Notes under the pieces: model-generated
Databases searched by the model: none
Seen by the model: the letters and a program-made list of their open reading frames with translations, nothing else
Told to the model about the DNA's origin: nothing
Origin: Chromobacterium paludis
GTDB taxonomy: Bacteria > Pseudomonadota > Gammaproteobacteria > Burkholderiales > Chromobacteriaceae
Reading direction: 5' to 3'
Assembly: GCF_008275125.1 (NCBI RefSeq)
Contig: NZ_CP043473.1
Coordinates: forward strand, 1,054,001 to 1,118,000
DNA length: 64,000 bases
Program-made: the position numbers and the translations under genes
Shown: positions 36,028 to 45,816 of the stretch, one piece after another
Numbering within the stretch: the first letter of the stretch is position 1
Layout of the letters: each line of letters starts with the position of its first letter

Positions 36028-39000
36028 ATGACTCCTAAAAGGGTCGGACATAGCCAGGCTGTGGCTATCGGTCGCACGGTGCTGGTCATGGTGTTGCTAT
36101 TGGGCGCCTTGGGCGTGGGCATCATGCTGCGCCTGCAGCTGGCGACATGGGAGCAATATCGGCAGGCGAATGATCTGGCCGAATGGAGTCGAGACACGGA
36201 CGCCTTGTACCGCTTGGTTCAGGTCCAGCAGCGCGAAAGCGGCCAGATGCGATTGTTCCTGTTGGGCGCGCAGCCGGACGCCGAGCGGATCAGCAAGCTG
36301 GACCGGCTGGGCAGGCAGGTGGATGAAGCCTATTTCACGCTGGCCGCATCCTTGCATCGCAGGCAAGATGCGCGCCTAGAAGAGAAGCTGATTCGGTTGC
36401 AGCAGTCGCTGAAGCAGTTCCAACAATTGCGTGGCGAGGCGGGAGATGTCTGGCGCAGTCGCTCAGGGCCGAATCAGGCATTGACGACGCGTTTGTATGA
36501 GATGACCCGCGAAGTGCAGGAACAGGCTCAGCACATCCTCGATTACGCCGTGGTTTCGATGGCGGGCAGCAAGGATACCCGGTTCAACAACCTGCTCTGG
36601 CTGCGGCAGGACCTGGGCCTGTCTGAATTCTGGTTGCTGTCCAACGCCCAGGCGTTGCCGCTGCGGGAGAGGGTGGGGCATCGCCTGGATCGACGCGTGG
36701 AGGAGGACCTGGCGCGGCGGCTGGCGGCGGGGATGCTGACTTTGTCCAAGCTGCGGCCCAGAGTCGACAGCGTGCACGACGCTCAGTTGTCTGAGCAATT
36801 CTCCAGGCTGGTCATGATGGCGGACAAGCTGCAGTTGTTGGTTCAACTGCAGCTGGAACAGATGGATGGCAAGCTGAAGTTTTCACAGGCCACGGATTTT
36901 GAGGCCAATCTGGACCAATTGACTGCCGTCTTCACCCTCGTGTCGCAGAGTGTGTCAGATCATGCCGCCTTGGCCGCGAAGGAGAGCCAAGACGATGCGC
37001 AGCGGGAATGGATGCGCGAGAGCGCGCTAGGCCTGGCCGAAATCATCCTGCTGGCCTTCCTGCTTTACGTCATGGTGCGCAAGGTCTTCAAGCCGCTGGA
37101 TTTTCTGCAACGCATGCTCGATGTGTCGGGTGATGCGATGCTGGCGGTCAATGCCAGCGGCGCCATCGAAATGGCAAACGAGGGCGCGGCCAGGATGTTC
37201 GGCTACCCCATGAGTATGTTGATCGGCATGCCGGCCAGGCAATTGTTCGTGATGAACGAGGAGCTGCATGCCGTGCTTGCCGCGCTGGAAATCCAGGAGG
37301 GCAGATCCATGCCGGTGGACGGCATGGGCAGCGGGGGCGAGCATTTCCACGCCATGTTGACCATCAATCGCTTTCAGGAGGATGGCCGCCGCCCCATGCA
37401 TATCCTGATTGTGAGAGATGAGCATAAGCGCCGTCTGGCCGAGGCCTCGCTGGAGCGCAGCGTGGCGCTGCTGTCCGTGATTTCTGAGATCGAAACCATG
37501 CTGCTGTCGCGTTCGCCGCGGGAGGCGGTTTTCGAGCGCCTGCACGATACCTTCGTGGAGTTCACCCTGTCGGAACAATGCGTGCTGGTGGCCTGGTCGG
37601 AACAGAAAGCCGGCGAGGATGCCTTGCAGCTGCAAGCGGGGAGATGGCCAGAATTCCTGCCCTCCATCCAGCAGTTGTCTCAGGCTGAGGCGCCGCTGCC
37701 GGCCTTGTTTCGCAGCTTGTCCGCTCAGCCATCCTGGGTGTCCTTGCCGGTGATGCTGGCCGGCGAGGCGGCGGCGGCGGTCTGCCTGCTCCGGCCGACC
37801 TTGTCGCAGCTGGGCATCAGCATCCTTCCCTTGTTGGGCGCCTACGCCAACATTCTTGGCTATTACGCAGAGGAAGATCGCCGCAAGCTGTCGGAAGCGC
37901 AGTTGCGCGCCGTGCTGCAGGAGGAGGAGGCCGTGTACTCGGCCTCGCCGGTCGGTCTGCTGCGGCTGAACGAGCATTTCCAGATCACGCGCGCCAATCT
38001 GACGGCGGAAGGCATTTTCGACGTTGGCGATGAATATGGCCTGTCCGGAATGCATCTGATGGAGTTGCTAGCATCTGAACATGGTTGGTATGAGCTGGCG
38101 GAGCAGATGTCGAAAATGCAGCATGACAGTGCCCGCATCCATTGCGAACTGGAGTGCTTGACAGGAACCGGCAGGCCGATCTGGGTGCTGTTCGAAGGGC
38201 AGCTCCTGTTTCCCGATGCGACCGAGTCCGTGATCATCCTGGCGTGCCTGGACATCACGGAACGCAAGATGGCCGAGTTCGAACTCAGGATGGCGCGGGA
38301 CCAGGCCAATGCCGCCAACCGGGCCAAGAGCGCTTTTCTTGCCACGATGAGCCACGAAATCCGCACGCCGATGAACGGCGTGCTGGGCATGCTGGAGCTG
38401 CTGGCCATGACGCGGCTGGACGCTGAGCAGCGCGACACGGTTTTAACCATTCAGGATTCGGCCAATACCCTGCTGAGGCTCATAGACGACATTCTGGACT
38501 TCTCCAAAATCGAAGCCGACAGGATGGAGATCGTCCCGGCGCGCACCGCCGTCCGGCCGTTCATGGACAGCGTGCGCAGCCTCTACCAGGAAAACGCCAA
38601 CAAGAAAGGCCTGGCGCTGAACTTGACGCTGGACGAAAGGCTGGCGCCCACCCTGGTCATGGATCCGTTGCGCGTGCGGCAGATCCTGCAGAACTTCATC
38701 AGCAATGCCATCAAGTTCACCTCCAGCGGTCAGGTAAACATCCGGGTCAGGGTGATGGACACGGTGGCCAATTATCAGGTGCTGGCCTTCGAAGTAGAGG
38801 ATACCGGCATTGGCATGTCGCAGGAGCAGCTGAGCAAGCTGTTCCAGCCATTTACCCAGGCAGATTCCGAAACTACGCGCCGCTTTGGCGGCACCGGGCT
38901 TGGGTTGGCCATCTGCAGGCGGCTGGCGGGCCTGATGGGCGGCCATGTGGAAATGGAGAGCGAACCTGGCAAGGGAAGCTGCGCCAGGCTGTTGCTGGAG

Positions 39001-39909
39001 TTGGAGTGGCTGGCGGAGCAAGTGGAGCCCATCGTGTTGCCCGAGCAACGGGTGCCGCTTGAGCAGGCTTGCCCCTCCAGTAGCGGGGCGGAGCCAGGCG
39101 GCCAGGAAAGCAAATACCCCATTCTGTTTGCCGAAGACAATCCGACCAATCGCAAGCTGACCTTGAAACAACTGGAGAAGCTGGGCTTTCCCGCCGATTG
39201 GGCCGAGGATGGCGATCGGGCCTTCAGCAAATGGCTATCCGGCCGTTACTCCTTGATCCTGACCGATTGCCACATGCCGGGCATAGACGGCTACCAATTG
39301 GCCAGGCTGGTGCGCGCGCATGAGGCATCGCATCCGGAGCGGGAGCGCATACCCATCATCGCCTGCACCGCGAATGCCGCCAAAGAGGAGGTGGACAAGA
39401 CGCGCGATGCCGGCATGGACGACTTCCTGACCAAGCCCTTGTCCATCCATGCCCTGGAAGCCACGTTGCGCAAATGGATGTCCGCGGCGAATGCCGGGGT
39501 GTCCGCCCCCGCGCAGCTGGATGGCCCTTCCGGCGTGGACGACGTGGTGCAGGTGGGCGACGAGGAAATCCCGATTGATCGCAGCGTGCTGGAGGTCTAC
39601 AGCAATGGCGAGTTAAGCGTGGAGCTGGAGATCTTGCGCGAGTTCCAGACGGGCAATGTGGAAGATGTGGCCATGTTGCGCGAGGCTTTGCGGGTGGGGG
39701 AGGCGGAGAAAATCGGTTTCGCCGCCCACCGGATAAAGGGCGCCAGCCGCATGGTGGGCGCCAATGATATGGGCGTGGCCGCCGAAGCGGTGGAGAAGGC
39801 TGGCAAGGAGCAGGATGTCGATGCCGCGCGCCAGGCCATGGCCAGGCTTGACGAGCAATTGGAACGCTTTGATCGCTGGCTGGCGGCGCAAACCGAGACG
39901 GTGGCGTGA
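36028..39909 (+). CDS. Hybrid sensor histidine kinase with PAS, HisKA, HATPase, REC and Hpt domains
   Basis: The protein has 1293 residues from the ATG at 36028 (weak ribosome site; a TTG at 36022 overlaps the previous stop). The N-terminal membrane span (~15-35) and a second near 332-350 enclose a periplasmic helical sensor domain. A PAS (~365-480), a GAF-like region (~490-620) and a second PAS (~640-750) follow. HisKA has His776 in [10 protein letters not shown]. HATPase has the N and G boxes ([29 protein letters not shown]). The receiver has Asp1080 and the Hpt His1234 in [11 protein letters not shown]. It is a complete internal phosphorelay of BvgS/RocS type, presumably serving the two regulators upstream. 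Confidence 0.95.
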   Translation: MTPKRVGHSQAVAIGRTVLVMVLLLGALGVGIMLRLQLATWEQYRQANDLAEWSRDTDALYRLVQVQQRESGQMRLFLLGAQPDAERISKLDRLGRQVDEAYFTLAASLHRRQDARLEEKLIRLQQSLKQFQQLRGEAGDVWRSRSGPNQALTTRLYEMTREVQEQAQHILDYAVVSMAGSKDTRFNNLLWLRQDLGLSEFWLLSNAQALPLRERVGHRLDRRVEEDLARRLAAGMLTLSKLRPRVDSVHDAQLSEQFSRLVMMADKLQLLVQLQLEQMDGKLKFSQATDFEANLDQLTAVFTLVSQSVSDHAALAAKESQDDAQREWMRESALGLAEIILLAFLLYVMVRKVFKPLDFLQRMLDVSGDAMLAVNASGAIEMANEGAARMFGYPMSMLIGMPARQLFVMNEELHAVLAALEIQEGRSMPVDGMGSGGEHFHAMLTINRFQEDGRRPMHILIVRDEHKRRLAEASLERSVALLSVISEIETMLLSRSPREAVFERLHDTFVEFTLSEQCVLVAWSEQKAGEDALQLQAGRWPEFLPSIQQLSQAEAPLPALFRSLSAQPSWVSLPVMLAGEAAAAVCLLRPTLSQLGISILPLLGAYANILGYYAEEDRRKLSEAQLRAVLQEEEAVYSASPVGLLRLNEHFQITRANLTAEGIFDVGDEYGLSGMHLMELLASEHGWYELAEQMSKMQHDSARIHCELECLTGTGRPIWVLFEGQLLFPDATESVIILACLDITERKMAEFELRMARDQANAANRAKSAFLATMSHEIRTPMNGVLGMLELLAMTRLDAEQRDTVLTIQDSANTLLRLIDDILDFSKIEADRMEIVPARTAVRPFMDSVRSLYQENANKKGLALNLTLDERLAPTLVMDPLRVRQILQNFISNAIKFTSSGQVNIRVRVMDTVANYQVLAFEVEDTGIGMSQEQLSKLFQPFTQADSETTRRFGGTGLGLAICRRLAGLMGGHVEMESEPGKGSCARLLLELEWLAEQVEPIVLPEQRVPLEQACPSSSGAEPGGQESKYPILFAEDNPTNRKLTLKQLEKLGFPADWAEDGDRAFSKWLSGRYSLILTDCHMPGIDGYQLARLVRAHEASHPERERIPIIACTANAAKEEVDKTRDAGMDDFLTKPLSIHALEATLRKWMSAANAGVSAPAQLDGPSGVDDVVQVGDEEIPIDRSVLEVYSNGELSVELEILREFQTGNVEDVAMLREALRVGEAEKIGFAAHRIKGASRMVGANDMGVAAEAVEKAGKEQDVDAARQAMARLDEQLERFDRWLAAQTETVA

Positions 39910-39952
39910 TGCGGGCTTGGCCTGGGTCTTGTTGCCGCTTAAAATCCGCGGC

Positions 39953-40780
39953 ATGAATTCATGCTCCTCATCGCTATATCCCTTGCTTGAGCAGGCCTTG
40001 TTGTGCCGCGAGGTCGAGGTCAAGCTCCAGCTGGCCGAGCGTCTATTTCTCGACTGGCGCGCCGGCCGTCTGCCCAGGCTGGCGGCGCCCGGTCCTTACG
40101 CGCTGCATGAGGCCGGCCGCCCCGAGCGGCCGCCCTTGGTGCACCCGGCCAAGGTGCCGCGCCGGGGCCTGTCCACGCCTCAGGGACATGGCGCGCTGTT
40201 GCATGCCATTGCTCATATTGAATTCAATGCCGTCAATCTGGCCTTGGATGCCGCCTGGCGCTTCCGCGACATGCCCGATGCCTTTGTCGACGACTGGCTG
40301 CGGGTGGCGGCGGAAGAAGCCGGTCATTTCCGTCTGCTGAAGGGGCGGCTGGCTGAGTTGGATTTCGTCTATGGCGATTTCCCGGCGCATGACGGCCTAT
40401 GGGCCATGACGCGCAAGACCGACCACGACCCGCTGACGCGCATGGCGCTGGTGCCCAGGGTGCTGGAGGCGAGGGGGCTGGATGTGACGCCGGGGATTCA
40501 GAAGCGGCTGGCGGCCATCGGCGACGAGGCCAGCGTCGCCGTGTTGGACATCATTTTGCGCGATGAGATCGGCCATGTGCGAATCGGCAATCATTGGTTC
40601 TGTGAGCTCTGCCGCCAGCGGGGACTGGAACCTCAGTCCACTTTCCGGCGTCTACTCGACGAATACGCGATGCAATTGCACCCCGGTGAATATAATCTGG
40701 CGGCGCGCGAAGCGGCCGGATTCTTCGCCGATGAACTAGTGGCGCTGGCCCGTTTGGGCGAGTCGTCCGTCGATGCCTGA
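39953..40780 (+). CDS. DUF455 ferritin-like protein
   Basis: The protein has 275 residues from the ATG at 39953; no strong ribosome site is visible there. Ferritin-like Glu/His pairs lie on successive helices: AHIEFNAVNLALDA, then AAEEAGHFRLLKGRLAELDF and RDEIGHVRIGNHWF. These fit the DUF455 family, predicted to bind a dimetal centre. Substrate and reaction are unknown. Its start lies 44 bases after the kinase stop, but nothing links the functions. Confidence 0.85.
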   Translation: MNSCSSSLYPLLEQALLCREVEVKLQLAERLFLDWRAGRLPRLAAPGPYALHEAGRPERPPLVHPAKVPRRGLSTPQGHGALLHAIAHIEFNAVNLALDAAWRFRDMPDAFVDDWLRVAAEEAGHFRLLKGRLAELDFVYGDFPAHDGLWAMTRKTDHDPLTRMALVPRVLEARGLDVTPGIQKRLAAIGDEASVAVLDIILRDEIGHVRIGNHWFCELCRQRGLEPQSTFRRLLDEYAMQLHPGEYNLAAREAAGFFADELVALARLGESSVDA

Positions 40781-40802
40781 CTCCATCATCCTGGATTGCT
40801 GA

Positions 40803-41018
40803 ATGAAGAACTTGATTACCCGCCTGCGCGGCAACCGCAAGCTGAGCCTGACCGTCCTCATCGCCTCCACCCTGCTGTTCATGGCCATGTCCGTGCTATG
40901 GCGCGGCGGCCAGGTTGAAAGTGTGCTGTTGAGGCTGTTTTGCCCCGTGCTGCTGCTATTGGCCATGGGCGGGCAGCTGCTGTCCCTGTTAGCCCTGCTG
41001 CAAAAACCACGAAAATAA
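40803..41018 (+). CDS. Small membrane protein, unknown
   Basis: The protein has 71 residues with two hydrophobic segments (about 14-34 and 41-66) and a positively charged N-terminus (MKNLITRLRGNRK), predicting an inner-membrane hairpin. It lies 22 bases after the DUF455 gene and is followed by a terminator at 41119-41154, so it probably ends that transcript. The ribosome site is weak. No family recognised. Confidence 0.55.
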   Translation: MKNLITRLRGNRKLSLTVLIASTLLFMAMSVLWRGGQVESVLLRLFCPVLLLLAMGGQLLSLLALLQKPRK

Positions 41019-41118
41019 AACGGCTTTTAAAAACAGCGATTTAAAGTGCGGCTGAGGCGTGGGATGGGCTTGACGCTGACTGTCGCGCCGCGCATAATCG
41101 CGGCCGAATATGATCGAA

Positions 41119-41154
41119 ACAGGCTCCGCTATGGTGTGGAGCCTGTCGTTTTTT
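41119..41154 (+). terminator. Terminator after the DUF455 operon
   Basis: ACAGGCTCC and GGAGCCTGT with a 10-base loop, then CGTTTTTT. Confidence 0.85.
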
Positions 41155-41175
41155 GCACTGCGGAGTGTCTGCATC

Positions 41176-41595
41176 ATGGAGCACCAGGTATTCCTGCGTC
41201 AGCTGGAAACCAATGCGCTGCCAGCATCGGATTTCAACCATCAAGCCCACTTGTACGCGGCTTGGGGATACCGGCGGGAATATCCAGCCGCGGAGGCCGC
41301 TGCGCGCTGCGCGCACGCCTTGTCCCGTTACGCCATGGCCAATGGCGCGGCGACCAAGTACAACCATACGCTGACGATGGCCCTGCTGGCCATCGCCTAT
41401 AGTCGCGTCGACTCCCAGCCGGAACTGGTGCAGGACTGGCCGGCTTTTCTGGATCGTTGCCATGACCTGCTGCGGGATGCCCCCAGCGTCTTGGCGCAAT
41501 ACTATTCATCGGAGAAGCTGCAGACCGACTCCGCGCGCAAGGCTTTCGTCAAGCCGGACCGGCAGCCGCTGCCGGTTGCCTGCCTGCTCAACTGA
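41176..41595 (+). CDS. Unknown soluble protein with FNHQAH motif
   Basis: The protein has 139 residues from the ATG at 41176; the upstream frame would run through the terminator hairpin. It is helical, with SDFNHQAHLYAAWGYRR and TKYNHTLTMALLAIAYSR carrying conserved-looking His residues, a pattern seen in small uncharacterised bacterial proteins. No signal peptide. It ends 22 bases before trhP and may be co-transcribed with it. Function unknown. Confidence 0.65.
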   Translation: MEHQVFLRQLETNALPASDFNHQAHLYAAWGYRREYPAAEAAARCAHALSRYAMANGAATKYNHTLTMALLAIAYSRVDSQPELVQDWPAFLDRCHDLLRDAPSVLAQYYSSEKLQTDSARKAFVKPDRQPLPVACLLN

Positions 41596-41617
41596 ACCAT
41601 CGAGACTTCCCCAAGCA

Positions 41618-42967
41618 ATGATCAAAGCCCCCGAACTGCTATTGCCGGCCGGCACGCTGGACAAGATGCGCGCTGCCTATGATTTCGGCGCCGACGCCGT
41701 GTACGCCGGCCAGCCGCGCTACAGCCTGCGCGCCCGCAACAACGACTTTAAGCTGGAAGAGCTGAAGCAGGGCATAGACGAGGCCCATGCCCGCGGCAAG
41801 TTGTTTTTCGTCGCCAGCAACATCCTGCCGCACAACAGCAAGATCAAGACCTATATGGCCGATATGGAGCCGGTGATCGCGATGAAGCCGGACGCGCTGA
41901 TCATGGCCGATCCGGGCCTGATCATGATGGTGCGCGAGAAGTGGCCGGAAGTGCCCATCCACCTGTCGGTGCAGGCCAATACCGTCAACTACATGGGCGT
42001 CAAGTTCTGGCAGAAGCTGGGCGTGTCGCGCATCATCCTGTCGCGCGAGCTGTCCCTGGACGAGATTGCGGAAATCCGCCAGGAATGCCCCGACATCGAG
42101 CTGGAAGTGTTCGTTCATGGTGCATTGTGCATCGCCTATTCCGGCCGCTGCCTACTGTCGGGCTACTTCAACCACCGCGATCCGAATCAGGGCACCTGCA
42201 CCAATGCCTGTCGCTGGGACTACAAAGTGCACGATACCCAGGGCGACGATGCCGGCGACGTGCAGGTGATCCAGTTCGACTTCAACAAGGCGCTGGAGGA
42301 GGCGAATCAGAACTTCTCGTCCTGCGGTAGCCAACAGCGCCATCCGCTGGCCGACAAAACCTATCTGATCGAAGAGGGCAGCCGCCCGGGCGAGCTGATG
42401 CCCATCATCGAGGATGAGCACGGCACCTATATCATGAACTCCAAGGACCTGCGCGCCGTGGAGCAGGTGGAGAAGCTGGCCAAGATAGGCGTGGATTCGC
42501 TGAAGATAGAAGGCCGCACCAAGAGCCTGTACTACGTGGCGCGCGCGGCCCAGGTCTACCGCAAGGCCATCGACGACGCCGTAGCCGGCCGTCCATTCGA
42601 CCTCAGCCTGCTGTCCGACCTGGATGGCCTGGCCAACCGCGGCTACACGCCGGGCTTCCTGGAGCGCCACCAGAGCCAGGATTACCAGAACTACCTGACC
42701 GGCCATTCCAAGGCCAAGCAAAGCCAGTACGTAGGCGATGTGATCGAGGTGGATGGCGAAGGCTGGGCCTTGATCGAGGTGAAGAATCGTTTCGCTGTCG
42801 GCGACAAGTTGGAAGTGATTCATCCTTCGGGCAATCGCGTGATCGAGCTGGCCCAGATGACGCGCAATGGCGAGGCCGTGCAGGTGGCGCCAGGCAACGG
42901 CATGCAGGTGCGGATTCCCGGCCTGGCCGGTTATGACGCCAAGGCGCTGATTACCCGCTTGCTGTGA
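41618..42967 (+). CDS. trhP: tRNA U34 hydroxylation protein TrhP (U32 peptidase family)
   Basis: The protein has 449 residues from the ATG at 41618, where the family N-terminus begins (IKAPELLLPAGTLDKMRAAY). Despite the U32 'peptidase' name, YegQ/TrhP proteins make 5-hydroxyuridine at tRNA position 34 using prephenate. Iron-sulfur cysteines are visible in GALCIAYSGRCLLSGY and QGTCTNACRW. The C-terminal beta domain (YVGDVIEVDGEGWALIEVKN) is complete. Together with mnmC, two wobble-uridine modification genes lie in this window. Confidence 0.9.
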   Translation: MIKAPELLLPAGTLDKMRAAYDFGADAVYAGQPRYSLRARNNDFKLEELKQGIDEAHARGKLFFVASNILPHNSKIKTYMADMEPVIAMKPDALIMADPGLIMMVREKWPEVPIHLSVQANTVNYMGVKFWQKLGVSRIILSRELSLDEIAEIRQECPDIELEVFVHGALCIAYSGRCLLSGYFNHRDPNQGTCTNACRWDYKVHDTQGDDAGDVQVIQFDFNKALEEANQNFSSCGSQQRHPLADKTYLIEEGSRPGELMPIIEDEHGTYIMNSKDLRAVEQVEKLAKIGVDSLKIEGRTKSLYYVARAAQVYRKAIDDAVAGRPFDLSLLSDLDGLANRGYTPGFLERHQSQDYQNYLTGHSKAKQSQYVGDVIEVDGEGWALIEVKNRFAVGDKLEVIHPSGNRVIELAQMTRNGEAVQVAPGNGMQVRIPGLAGYDAKALITRLL

Positions 42968-42985
42968 TTTTCTGTTTCTTTTGTG

Positions 42986-43012
42986 AAAAAGGCTGCCGCT
43001 GGCAGCCTTTTT
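42986..43012 (+). terminator. Terminator after trhP
   Basis: AAAAAGGCTGCC and GGCAGCCTTTTT with a 3-base loop. Confidence 0.9.
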
Positions 43013-43672
43013 GCTTCATGGTGTGCGGTGTTGCATGGATGTCGCGCATTGCGGCGCAAGGTGTGAGGCAAGGAGGATTGGGTTCCAGTGCGAGACTGTC
43101 AATGATAATGTCCTGACTTGGGCCGCGCGTGTACCTAGAGAGGCAAGCGGCCAGCCCCAGATGCGTTGATGATCATAAACAGAAGTGACGAGATGCAACA
43201 CCTGGTGTTGAATTTTTTGCCATTCCGCTGGCTTTTCTATTGCGGCAATCGGTAAATCTGATTAAAAAGTAATTACATAAAAAATATGGCGTCCATTTTA
43301 TTAAACGCCTGAGTCGTATTTGGAGATTGAGAGAGGAAATCATGATGCAAATCGCCTGCCATTGGCCTGACTGTCCCGCGCCTTGTCGCGCCAGCTTGCT
43401 GGCATTCGCCCTTCATTCTCCTCCCCGCTTTCGGCATAGCCCGCCCGTCTCTTTCTGAACCGTTCCGTCGAGTCTTTCATTCCGGATGCAATCCGGGGTT
43501 GCATGCTGTAACGCTTGAGCATATTGCGCGCGTCTGTCCTGGGTGTATTTTGGCATTGACGCAGCCCTCGCTACGCCAGATTAGGACAAACACGCGCAGA
43601 AGAATGCAGTTCCTCGGGATCCCCCATTCTAATTTGGGGGTATTTGTGGTCGTGCTACTTAGGAAGCCTGTC
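43013..43672. other. Long intergenic region upstream of potF (660 bases)
   Basis: No protein family is recognised here. The middle (about 43200-43340) is AT-rich and promoter-like. A 38-codon frame at 43342-43458 has a fair ribosome site (GAGAGGAAATC) but an odd Cys/Pro/His-rich product. A CCCCCA...TGGGGG hairpin (43621-43640) sits just before the potF ribosome site and may belong to its leader. Confidence 0.5.
43342..43458 (+). CDS. Possible short ORF of 38 codons
   Basis: ATG ATG start with GAGAGGAAATC upstream; the stop is TGA at 43456. The product (MMQIACHWPDCPAPCRASLL and on) resembles nothing known and lies alone in the potF upstream region. It may be a leader peptide or chance. Confidence 0.15.
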   Translation: MMQIACHWPDCPAPCRASLLAFALHSPPRFRHSPPVSF

Positions 43673-44773
43673 ATGAAGAAGAAACTGGTTCACCAAGCCC
43701 TAGCCTCCTTGCTGATGCTGCTGCCCGCCGCGGGCGCGCTGGCAGACGACAAGATGCTGAACGTTTACAACTGGTCCGACTATATCGCCAAGACCACGAT
43801 TCCCGGCTTTGAAAAGCAAGCGGGCGTCAAGGTGAGGTACGACGTGTACGATAGCGACGACACCCTGCAGGCCAAGATGCTGACGGGGCGATCCGGCTAC
43901 GACATCGTGGTGCCGACCTCCAACTACATGGCCAAGCAGATTGAGGCCGGCGTGTACATGAAGCTGGATAAGTCCAAGATTCCCAATCTGGCCAATCTGG
44001 ACAAGACGCTGATGGCCAAGATCGCCGACGCCGATCCCGGCAACGCCCATGGCGTGCCCTGGGCCTATGGCACCGATGGCTACGGCTACAATCTGAACAA
44101 GGTCAAGGCCGCGCTGGGCGACAAGGCGCCGCTGGACAGCTGGGACATCCTGTTCAAGCCGGAGTACCTGTCCAAGCTCAAGGGCTGCGGCGTGTCGGTG
44201 CTGGATCAGGCCAACGATGTCTTCGCCGCCGCCCTGCATTACATGGGGAAAGACCCGAACAGCAAGAATCCCGCCGATTATCAGGCGGCCTTCGAGATGC
44301 TGAAGAAGGTTAGGCCGTATATCACCCAGTTCAATTCCTCCGGCTATATCAATGACCTGGCTAATGGCGACATCTGTTTCGCCTACGGATTCTCGGGCGA
44401 CATCCATATCGCCAAGCACCGTGCGATGGAGGCGAAGCGCAGCTACCAGATTTCGTATGTGCTGCCCAAGGGCGGCGCGCCGGTCTGGTTCGACGTGATG
44501 GTGATTCCCAAGGACGCGCCGCATGCCCAGAACGCCCACAAATGGATCAACTATATCGAGACGCCGCAGGTGAACGCGGAGATCACCAACACCGTGTTCT
44601 ATCCGACGGTCAACGCGGCGGCGCGCAAATACGTCAGGCCGGAAATCGCCAATGATCCGACGATCTACCCGCCGGCGTCGGTGATGAAAACCCTATTCCT
44701 GCTCAAGCCGCTGTCGCCGGAAATCCAGCGGATTCAAAACCGGCTGTGGACGCAGTTGAAGACGGGGCATTAA
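43673..44773 (+). CDS. potF: Polyamine ABC transporter substrate-binding protein
   Basis: The protein has 366 residues; AGGA precedes the ATG at 43673. The signal peptide (KKLVHQALASLLMLLPAAGA) directs it to the periplasm. The PotF/PotD fold is clear: LNVYNWSDYIAKTTIPGFEK, the hinge VRYDVYDSDDTLQAKMLTG, then DIVVPTSNYMAKQ and PWAYGTDGYGYN. WSDY and the later acidic residues are the putrescine-contact region in PotF. Two strong hairpins follow before the permease genes, a usual way to keep binding-protein mRNA in excess. Confidence 0.93.
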   Translation: MKKKLVHQALASLLMLLPAAGALADDKMLNVYNWSDYIAKTTIPGFEKQAGVKVRYDVYDSDDTLQAKMLTGRSGYDIVVPTSNYMAKQIEAGVYMKLDKSKIPNLANLDKTLMAKIADADPGNAHGVPWAYGTDGYGYNLNKVKAALGDKAPLDSWDILFKPEYLSKLKGCGVSVLDQANDVFAAALHYMGKDPNSKNPADYQAAFEMLKKVRPYITQFNSSGYINDLANGDICFAYGFSGDIHIAKHRAMEAKRSYQISYVLPKGGAPVWFDVMVIPKDAPHAQNAHKWINYIETPQVNAEITNTVFYPTVNAAARKYVRPEIANDPTIYPPASVMKTLFLLKPLSPEIQRIQNRLWTQLKTGH

Positions 44774-44781
44774 TTGACGCA

Positions 44782-44829
44782 GGCCGGGCGCTGCCGCCCG
44801 GCCAGAGCGCGGCGCGCAAGGCGCCGCGC
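44782..44829 (+). promoter_or_regulatory. Two perfect tandem hairpins in the potF-potH gap
   Basis: GGCCGGGCG/CGCCCGGCC (44782-44803) and GCGCGGCGC/GCGCCGCGC (44807-44829) each have 9-bp perfect stems with 4-5-base loops and no T-run. They probably stabilise the potF 3' end or reduce read-through into potH. Confidence 0.6.
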
Positions 44830-44907
44830 TTGTCCTGAAAGAGGTCGGCGCCGCCCGCGGGTCGACGGGATGTCATGTTCGGACGCCTAGCGCGTCGTGG
44901 TGATGCG

Positions 44908-45816
44908 ATGAAACTACCGGATCTGAAACGCTGGACGCCATCAGGCAGGACCGCGGCGATCGCCGTGCCTTTCCTGTTCTTGTTCATATTCTTCCTGCTG
45001 CCCTTCCTGCTGGTTGTCGGCATCAGCTTCTCGCAGCAGCAATTGGGCATTCCGCCGTATACGCCGCTGACCAAGCTGGAGAACGATGTTTTCTCCATCG
45101 CCTTGGACATCGGCCACTATAAATTCATGCTGCAGGACGACCTGTATTTCGCCACCTATATCAGCTCGGTCAAGATGGCCTTCGTCTCCACCGTGCTCTG
45201 CCTGTTGATCGGCTACCCGATGGCCTATTACATCGCGCGGGCGGAGGGGGCGACGCGCAATACGCTGATGATGATGGTGATGCTGCCGTTCTGGACGTCC
45301 TATCTGATCCGGGTTTATGCCTGGATAGGCATCCTGAAGAATGATGGCTTTCTCAACCAGTTCCTGCTGTGGCTGGGCGTGATAGACAGCCCGCTGCACC
45401 TGTATCACACCAATTGGGCCGTTTACATCGGCATGGTGTTTTCCTATCTGCCCTTCATGATCATGCCGCTCTACGCTCATTTGGTGAAGATGGACCTGAC
45501 CTTGCTGGAGGCGGCCTATGATTTGGGCGCCAAGCCCTGGCGGGCGTTCTGGCAGGTGACGCTGCCGCTGTCCAAGAACGGCATCATTGCCGGCAGCCTG
45601 CTGGTGTTCATACCGGCGGTGGGCGAGTACGTGATTCCTGAGCTTTTGGGCGGCGCGGACACGCTGATGATAGGCCGCGTGATGTGGGACGAGTTCTTCA
45701 ATAATATGGACTGGCCGATGGCCGCCACGGTGACTTGCTGCATGGTGCTGCTGTTGCTGGTGCCGATGGCGCTGTTCCAGCATTACCAGGTCAAGAGCAT
45801 GGAGAGCGCGCGATGA
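44908..45816 (+). CDS. potH: Polyamine ABC transporter permease PotH
   Basis: The protein has 302 residues from the ATG at 44908, which has GGTGAT 3 bases ahead; an ATG at 44875 would add 11 residues. It has six membrane spans. The EAA loop LLEAAYDLGAKPWRAFWQVTLP contacts the ATPase. It is the partner permease of PotI for periplasmic polyamine uptake. In Escherichia coli the order is potF-potG-potH-potI; here no ATPase gene lies between potF and potH. Confidence 0.92.
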   Translation: MKLPDLKRWTPSGRTAAIAVPFLFLFIFFLLPFLLVVGISFSQQQLGIPPYTPLTKLENDVFSIALDIGHYKFMLQDDLYFATYISSVKMAFVSTVLCLLIGYPMAYYIARAEGATRNTLMMMVMLPFWTSYLIRVYAWIGILKNDGFLNQFLLWLGVIDSPLHLYHTNWAVYIGMVFSYLPFMIMPLYAHLVKMDLTLLEAAYDLGAKPWRAFWQVTLPLSKNGIIAGSLLVFIPAVGEYVIPELLGGADTLMIGRVMWDEFFNNMDWPMAATVTCCMVLLLLVPMALFQHYQVKSMESAR

